Assembly (NCBI RefSeq): GCF_029952525.1
Contig: NZ_JASAOF010000002.1
Coordinates: 124,001 to 188,000 of the forward strand
DNA: 64,000 bases
Origin: Saccharopolyspora ipomoeae
GTDB taxonomy: Bacteria > Actinomycetota > Actinomycetes > Mycobacteriales > Pseudonocardiaceae
Direction: 5' to 3'
This document shows, in pieces, positions 59,262 to 64,000 of this stretch. The position numbers and the translations under genes are program-made. The notes under the pieces were generated by a model that did not search any database, was not told the DNA's origin, and was given only the letters and a program-made list of their open reading frames with translations. The first letter of the stretch is position 1; the number at the start of each line of letters is the position of its first letter.

Positions 59262-59279
59262 CAGTTCTCATGAAAACTG
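59262..59279. repeat. Degenerate copy 3 of the TTTTCATGAAAA palindrome family
   Basis: CAGTTCTCATGAAAACTG is an 18-base palindrome with one mismatched pair. Its CAG/CTG ends are those of the 64-base hairpin family, and its centre is that of the palindrome family, so it links the two. It starts three bases after the lactonase stop. Confidence 0.55.
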
Positions 59280-59321
59280 TCCCGTCCCCACCAAGGGAAC
59301 CTTCGTCCCCGTGGTGGTGGG

Positions 59322-59353
59322 GGTGGGGAAGTTTTCATGAAAACTTCCCCACC
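59322..59353. repeat. Perfect 32-base palindrome, copy 4 of the TTTTCATGAAAA family
   Basis: A 32-base perfect palindrome (left half GGTGGGGAAGTTTTCA) between the lactonase gene and the convergent NLP gene, the position of a bidirectional terminator. It shares its 26-base centre exactly with the copies at 22615 and 22711. Confidence 0.8.
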
Positions 59354-59364
59354 ACCTGTCGAGA

Positions 59365-60141
59365 TCAGCCGTGGGGGTCGAAGGGGATCCCTTCGGGCTT
59401 GGCCTTCTCCAGGTTGCCCGCGAACGCGTCGTCCTTGATGGCCAGGCTGGCGCTGCCGTAGTCGGCGGAGGTGAGCGCGTCGCGCAGACCGGTGTCCGGC
59501 CAGTTGTTCCAGCTCACCAGTGCCGGGTACTGCCAGGTGCCGTAGTGGTTCTCGGGCGCCTCGTCGGCACCGGCCAGCCGGAAGCAGTGCGTGCTCACGC
59601 CGTCCTTGTGGTAGACCACCTTGGCGTGCGTGCCCTCCCACTGGACCTGGTCGGCCGGGTAGGTCGAGTAGTCTCCGTGCGCGGAGGTCGAGACGTACTT
59701 GGCCTCGTCGTTCTGCACCCACACCACGACGTGCTCCAGGTCGTGGCGGTGCCCGCCGAGCCCGCTGCCGTCGACGGCCTGGTCCTTCTCGAAGTACAGG
59801 TCGTAGACGTAGGCGCACCACCCGTTGTTGCACTTCTCGCGCGAGTACGAGTTGGTGTTGTCAAGGTCGGACTGGTCGTGGCAGCTGCCGTTCACCGCTC
59901 CGGTGGTGTCCAGACCGGGTGCGATCGTGCCGTCGGAACCGATGGCCGGGGTGGGGTAGCAGCCGTCGCCGTCGTAGTCGAACGCGGGCTGCCACTTGGC
60001 GTCGGCTTCGGCGGCGCTGACGGGCAGCGCCGCGGGCGGATCGGCGGCCGCGATCGCCGGCGGCAGCGCCAGCAGCAGCACTCCCGCTCCGGCGATGCCG
60101 GCTGCGAGCCTCCCGGCGCGCTTTCGGTCCACTGTGGTCAT
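59365..60141 (-). CDS. NPP1/NLP family secreted protein (necrosis- and ethylene-inducing-like)
   Basis: A 258-residue secreted protein. The signal is AGRLAAGIAGAGVLLLALPPAIAAADPPAA. The NLP heptapeptide is present as GHRHDLE (canonical GHRHDWE, one change), preceded by WCAYVYDLYFEKDQAVDG and followed by VVVWVQND; two cysteine pairs (GCYPTP, GSCHDQ, KCNNGWC) fit disulfides. NLPs bind sphingolipids of plant membranes and form pores; the family also exists in Streptomyces and relatives. ATG 60141 is assumed; the ribosome site is weak. Note a ceramidase gene (22877) in the same window. Confidence 0.88.
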   Translation of the reverse strand: MTTVDRKRAGRLAAGIAGAGVLLLALPPAIAAADPPAALPVSAAEADAKWQPAFDYDGDGCYPTPAIGSDGTIAPGLDTTGAVNGSCHDQSDLDNTNSYSREKCNNGWCAYVYDLYFEKDQAVDGSGLGGHRHDLEHVVVWVQNDEAKYVSTSAHGDYSTYPADQVQWEGTHAKVVYHKDGVSTHCFRLAGADEAPENHYGTWQYPALVSWNNWPDTGLRDALTSADYGSASLAIKDDAFAGNLEKAKPEGIPFDPHG

Positions 60142-60299
60142 GGGGCGACCGCTCCTCTCCGATGGTGAAACTGGAGCGATCATAAATGCATTGCGTTGCC
60201 GGGCAGGAGAATTCGAATTGAACAGAATTGGTCGCCAGGCGCCTGGCCTGCGATTTTCCCGTTTTCACAAATGAATTCCGGACAGGTGTGGGAAATCGT

Positions 60300-61496
60300 T
60301 CACAGGTGAACCGGCAGCCGCTGCACGGAATTGCTGAACAACGACGGCACCGGCAGCAGGGCGTCCTCGGCGAGCGTCAGCGACGGATACCGCGCGAACA
60401 GCGCCGACACCGCCTCGACGGCCTCCAGCCGCGCCAGGTGCGCGCCGAGGCAGAAGTGCGGCCCGCCGCCGAAGGCCAGGTGCCGCTCCGGAACGCGCGT
60501 CAGGTCGAAAACGCCGGCACCGGTGCCGTGGTGCGCAGGATCGCGCCCGACACCGCTGTAGGGCGCGATGATGGCCTCGCCGCGCGGGATCGTCACCCCG
60601 GCGACGGTGATGTCCTCCAGCGGGTAGCGGGCCGGGAAGTTCCCGATCGGCGCGTCCCAACGCAGCGTCTCCTCCACGGCCTCCGCCCACGCCCCGGCGC
60701 GAGCGAGCTCCAGCTGGTCGGGGTGGGTGAGCAGCGCGCGCGTGGTGTTGAGGATCAACGACAGCGTCGTCTCGTGCCCGGCGGTGAGCAGCAGCCACAG
60801 CGTGTCCACCAGCTCCTCGGTGCTGAGCGCGTCGGACTCACCGGCGAGCAGCAGCGCGCTGGTCAGGTCCTCGCCCGGCGATTCCCGGCGCAGTTCCACG
60901 ACGTCGTTGAGCAGCCGGTGCCGATCCCGCTGGGTCGCCAGCACTTCCTCCGGCGTGGTGTCGGTGCGGAACAGGCTGTCGACGAGCGCCCGCAGTTCGG
61001 CGCGCCACTCGACCGGAACACCGACGAGCTCGCAGATCACGTGCATGGGCACCGGGTAGGCGAAGTGCGGTCTCAGGTCGACCACGTCGTCGGTCGCCTG
61101 GTGCGGCAGGTCGTCCAGCAGCCCGGCGATGACGTCGCGAACCCGAGGTCGCAGGTCTTCCACGCGTCCGCGGGTGAAATCGCGGGTGACCAGGCGGCGC
61201 AGCCGCTGGTGCTCGGCCCCGTCGGCGGTGACCATGTTCGTCACCTTGACCATGCCGATCAGCGGCCAGTCGTCGGCGATCTCGCCCTCGCGCACCGCCG
61301 TCCAGTTCCGCCAGTCCTTGCTCACCCGCGGATCGGCGACGAGCTCGGCCAGCGCGGTGTGCTCGGTGACCGCCCACGCGCGCACCCCGCCCGGCAGCAG
61401 CACCCGCACCACCGTCCCGGCCGCGCGCATCCGGGCGGCCTCGCCGTGGTGATCGGCGGCCAGCGGGTCGAGCTCGATCAGCGGAACCTCGGACAT
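60300..61496 (-). CDS. Cytochrome P450, CYP107-like
   Basis: A 398-residue P450 with canonical motifs: I-helix [11 protein letters not shown]-helix EETLRWD, meander [12 protein letters not shown] and heme loop [15 protein letters not shown]. It resembles macrolide- or fatty-acid-type CYP107 enzymes of actinomycetes. No ferredoxin is adjacent. It is followed by no partner on its strand; the NUDIX gene lies upstream with a 79-base gap. Substrate unknown. In contrast to the P450 at 7185 the acid-alcohol pair is complete. Confidence 0.92.
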   Translation of the reverse strand: MSEVPLIELDPLAADHHGEAARMRAAGTVVRVLLPGGVRAWAVTEHTALAELVADPRVSKDWRNWTAVREGEIADDWPLIGMVKVTNMVTADGAEHQRLRRLVTRDFTRGRVEDLRPRVRDVIAGLLDDLPHQATDDVVDLRPHFAYPVPMHVICELVGVPVEWRAELRALVDSLFRTDTTPEEVLATQRDRHRLLNDVVELRRESPGEDLTSALLLAGESDALSTEELVDTLWLLLTAGHETTLSLILNTTRALLTHPDQLELARAGAWAEAVEETLRWDAPIGNFPARYPLEDITVAGVTIPRGEAIIAPYSGVGRDPAHHGTGAGVFDLTRVPERHLAFGGGPHFCLGAHLARLEAVEAVSALFARYPSLTLAEDALLPVPSLFSNSVQRLPVHL

Positions 61497-61575
61497 CGGC
61501 GTCCTCCAGGCGGCGAGCGATGCGCTCCATCCTGGGGCGATCGGACCGGGCTGTCGAGCTCTGTTCGAGTGACGG

Positions 61576-62028
61576 CTACAGCGGTGGTCCTCCCGGCCCG
61601 GCGTGGCGGGTGATGAGATCGCGGTCCTCCGGGCTGATCGCGCGCGCGTCGCGGGCGTGCGCCCAGGCGTAGGCGTCGTGCTCGGTCAAGCGCACGTGCC
61701 CGCCGCTCACGGTCACCGACCAGGTGTGCTGGCGGACGGAGCGGCCCTTGCGGTTGATGTAGTCGTGGGCGGCGAGGTAGCGGGTGAACCCGGTGACGGC
61801 CAGGCCGGTCTCCTCGTGGACCTCGCGGCGCAGCGCCGCCAGCAGGTCGGGGTCGTGCGGTTCGACCTTGCCCCCGGGCATCTCCCACACCCCGCCCCGG
61901 AACTCGTGCTTCGGGCGGCGCAGCAGCAGGGCCCGGTCGTCGCGCACGATGAGCGCGCGGACCACCTGCTGGCCGATCCCGTCGGCGGTGTCGCGGGCGA
62001 GCAGTTCGGCGAGTTGTGCGGTGTTCAT
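61576..62028 (-). CDS. NUDIX hydrolase
   Basis: A 150-residue protein. The Nudix box is [25 protein letters not shown], in which the REVHEETG residues bind metal (given in part); it has two extra residues relative to the 23-residue consensus. [38 protein letters not shown] is the leading strand pair (described in part). It hydrolyses a nucleoside diphosphate-linked compound, possibly oxidised nucleotides. Start ATG 62028. Probably monocistronic. Confidence 0.88.
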   Translation of the reverse strand: MNTAQLAELLARDTADGIGQQVVRALIVRDDRALLLRRPKHEFRGGVWEMPGGKVEPHDPDLLAALRREVHEETGLAVTGFTRYLAAHDYINRKGRSVRQHTWSVTVSGGHVRLTEHDAYAWAHARDARAISPEDRDLITRHAGPGGPPL

Positions 62029-62124
62029 CGAGTGACGGCCCCCTCAGTCCGTGCGGCTCACCGACCAGTTTGGCGGCCCGCAGGCGAAAACGCCCCCCGA
62101 TGCCGGGAAATCGTCACGACCGGG

Positions 62125-62988
62125 TTATCCGAGCCGCGTCTTGCGCTCCCGCACCTCGTCGAGGTGGCCGCGCAGGTACTCGGCCGCGCGCTCGCGCTCC
62201 CCGGACTCCAGCAGGTCGAGCAGTTCCAGGTGCTCGCGGGCCTGGTGCACCAAGCGCTGCCGGTCGGCCTGGTGGCGGTACTCCACCAGGCGACGCACGC
62301 GGTTGACCCGGCGCACCGACTCCAGCAGGTAGGTGTTGCCCGCGCAACCCACCAGCATCTCGTGGAACTCGGCGTTGACCCGGAACAGCTCGCCGCGCGG
62401 CAGCAGCAGCGCGTCACCGCGCAGCAGCGTCTCCTGCTGCTTGCGGTGCAGCGCGAAGGTCTCGGCGTCGACGGTGAAGCCGGGTTCGAGCAGCGCCGCC
62501 GGTTCGACGATCATGCGGAACCGGTAGCTCTGGTCGTGCGCCTCGGCGGTCGAGAGCACCTGCTGGAACTCCCAGCCCCGGCCGGAGCGGCGTCGGATCA
62601 GGTCCTCGCGCTCCATGCGGGCCAGCACCCGCTCGGCCTGCCGGGGGCTCAGGTCGTAGCTGCGGGCGACGTCGGCGGTGGTGAACTCGTCGGCGAACCG
62701 GCCGGTGAGGTAGTCGTCGCCGAGGCTGAAGTAGGCGCGCTCCTCGACGTCGTCGTCGGCGGAGAGCTCGACGTGGGCGAGTTCGGAGGCCGAGCGGTTC
62801 AGGAAGTAGCCGCGGTTGGGCTCGCGCACCAGCAGCCCGAGCTCGGCCAGGTAGGCGAGCGCCTTGCGGACCGGCGAGCGGGAGACGTCCAGCGAGTCGG
62901 CCACCCACTGCTCGCGCACGTGCGCGCCCCGGTCCAGCTCGGCTCGCCGGACCAGGTCGATGACCTGCATCGCGATGGTGGGCGCCAT
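62125..62988 (-). CDS. GntR-family transcriptional regulator
   Basis: A 287-residue regulator. ATG 62988 has AGGAGGGAAGG directly upstream. The N-terminal winged helix contains REQWVADSLDVSRSPVRKALAYLAELGLL (described in part) and a second winged-helix-like part TTADVARSYDLSPRQAERVLARME; the C-terminal all-helical sensor (FHEMLVGCAGNTYLLESVRRVNR) is FCD-like with metal-site histidines. FCD regulators sense carboxylic acids, which fits the TctA permease gene just upstream on the same strand. Confidence 0.87.
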   Translation of the reverse strand: MAPTIAMQVIDLVRRAELDRGAHVREQWVADSLDVSRSPVRKALAYLAELGLLVREPNRGYFLNRSASELAHVELSADDDVEERAYFSLGDDYLTGRFADEFTTADVARSYDLSPRQAERVLARMEREDLIRRRSGRGWEFQQVLSTAEAHDQSYRFRMIVEPAALLEPGFTVDAETFALHRKQQETLLRGDALLLPRGELFRVNAEFHEMLVGCAGNTYLLESVRRVNRVRRLVEYRHQADRQRLVHQAREHLELLDLLESGERERAAEYLRGHLDEVRERKTRLG

Positions 62989-63061
62989 GCCTTCCCTCCT
63001 GTGGCTTCGTGCCGCCATGCTAGCCGCGCCGCCGCGGGGGGCCGCGACGGCGCGGCCGAGC

Positions 63062-64000
63062 TCACGCGGTCTTCGCGCGGCGGCGCAGCAGCAGGGTCAC
63101 CACCACGGCCGCGGCCAGCACGGCGTAGAGGGCGGCGGCGATCGGGCTGCTGATCAGCACCGTCGGATCGCCCTGACCCAGTGCCATCGCGCGGCGCAGC
63201 TCCCGTTCGGCCAGCGGCCCGAGGATCACCCCGATCAGCACCGGTGCCAGCGGAACTCCGTTGCGGCGCAGCAGGAAGCTGAGCAGGCCCACCGCGTAGA
63301 CCAGGATCACGTCGGAGATCGCCAGCTTCGCCGCGTAGGCGCCGAGCGTGGCGAAGACCGCGATCGAGGCGTAGAGGTAGTGCTGCGGGATCTTCAGCAG
63401 CCGCGCCCACACCGGGGCGAACGGCAGGTTGAGCGCCAGCAGCAGCACGTTGCCGATGAACAGGCTCGCCAGCAGGGCCCACACCAGCTCGCCCTCGTCG
63501 GAGAACAGCAGCGGACCCGGCTGCATCCCGTACTGCTGGAAGGCGCCGAGCATGACCGCCGTGGTCGCCGAGGTCGGCAGACCCAGCCCGAGCAGCGGCA
63601 CCAGCGAGACGGCAGTGGTGGAGTTGTTGGCGGCCTCCGGTGCGGCCACGCCCTCGATCGCGCCCGCGCCGAACTCCGAGCGTCCGCGCCGCGCGGCCAA
63701 CCGGCGCTCCAGGCCCAGCGACAGGAACGTGGGGATTTCCGAGCCACCGGCGGGGATCGCGCCGAACGGCAGCCCGATGCCGGTGCCGCGCAACCACGGC
63801 AGCAGCGACCGCCGCACGTCCGAGCGGCCCAGCCAGGGCTTGCCGGTGCTGATGTCCTGCAGGCGCTGGGAATCGCGGCCGCGCGCGGCCACGTGCAGCA
63901 CCTCGCCGATCGCGAGCATGCCGACGGTCACCACGACGACGCTGATGCCGTCGAGCAGCGCGTCGGAACCGAGCGTGTACCGGGCAACGCCGGTCTGCTG
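63062..64000 (-). CDS. tctA: Tripartite tricarboxylate transporter permease TctA, partial
   Basis: The gene continues beyond the window end; 313 codons are visible, including the C terminus. [20 protein letters not shown] and [34 protein letters not shown] (described in part) are the TctA signatures, and [19 protein letters not shown] the closing one. TctA is the large permease that imports citrate-like acids together with a TctC binding protein and TctB. Those genes would lie upstream, outside the window. The GntR gene follows on the same strand. Confidence 0.9.
   Translation of the reverse strand, partial: QQTGVARYTLGSDALLDGISVVVVTVGMLAIGEVLHVAARGRDSQRLQDISTGKPWLGRSDVRRSLLPWLRGTGIGLPFGAIPAGGSEIPTFLSLGLERRLAARRGRSEFGAGAIEGVAAPEAANNSTTAVSLVPLLGLGLPTSATTAVMLGAFQQYGMQPGPLLFSDEGELVWALLASLFIGNVLLLALNLPFAPVWARLLKIPQHYLYASIAVFATLGAYAAKLAISDVILVYAVGLLSFLLRRNGVPLAPVLIGVILGPLAERELRRAMALGQGDPTVLISSPIAAALYAVLAAAVVVTLLLRRRAKTA

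Noticed and set aside
1..64000. tRNA or rRNA genes
   Set aside because: No cloverleaf with a T-loop GTTCRANNC at proper spacing to an acceptor stem was found by reading; a tRNAscan run would settle it.

Overview
The window is very GC-rich (roughly 70 percent by eye), densely coded DNA with GTG starts, a mycofactocin-coupled dehydrogenase, an F420/flavin-type LLM oxidoreductase, an Emb arabinosyltransferase, a DUF574-type SAM methyltransferase, XRE/DUF397 pairs and IdeR/DtxR-type iron boxes. This fits a mycolata-related actinomycete, most likely Pseudonocardiaceae (Saccharopolyspora-like). The genus is inference. No rRNA, tRNA, transposase or CRISPR array was recognised.

Layout. 1-11242: a one-strand catabolic cluster (two 3-ketosteroid-dehydrogenase-like flavoproteins, mycofactocin-type SDR, acyl-CoA ligase, enoyl-CoA hydratase, LLM oxidoreductase, P450, SnoaL-like protein, AAHS-type MFS importer, PPOX protein). 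It reads as uptake, oxidation, CoA activation and beta-oxidation-like breakdown of a cyclic or aromatic compound. 11318-13817: an island with a membrane-anchored NACHT NTPase between imperfect direct repeats. 13826-22608: alcohol dehydrogenase, iron-boxed siderophore-interacting protein, MarR/ring-cleaving dioxygenase pair, CNT nucleoside transporter, and a MarR/phenolic acid decarboxylase/acyl-CoA ligase/SDR group. 22877-32875: ceramidase, a membrane protein, iron-boxed DoxX, Emb-type arabinosyltransferase, and a TolB-propeller amidohydrolase broken by a frameshift.

33222-44849: methyltransferase, Vms1-type protein, transaldolase, DUF5709, AraC/VOC pair, zinc-finger/XRE/DUF397 locus with an internal duplication, DUF1801, SMP-30-like protein and an APC permease. 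45021-50946: a cobalamin riboswitch in front of a BtuF-like binding protein and BtuC-like permease, an oxidoreductase, an SDR, then an iron-boxed siderophore-binding lipoprotein and a PPOX protein. 51067-57092: an MFS transporter and a module matching the tail of propane-monooxygenase clusters (amidohydrolase, MIP18-like protein, alcohol dehydrogenase, small monooxygenase) with a divergent GAF/Fis activator, but without the monooxygenase. 57392-64000: polyol dehydrogenase/lactonase pair, an NLP (NPP1) secreted protein, P450, NUDIX, GntR regulator and a partial TctA permease.

The most unusual structure outside genes is a set of dispersed hairpin elements. One family has about 64 bases with a nearly constant 34-base core and arms that change between copies but stay complementary (32956, 33064, 41522, 57185). 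A second family consists of perfect palindromes centred on TTTTCATGAAAA (22615, 22711, 59262, 59322).
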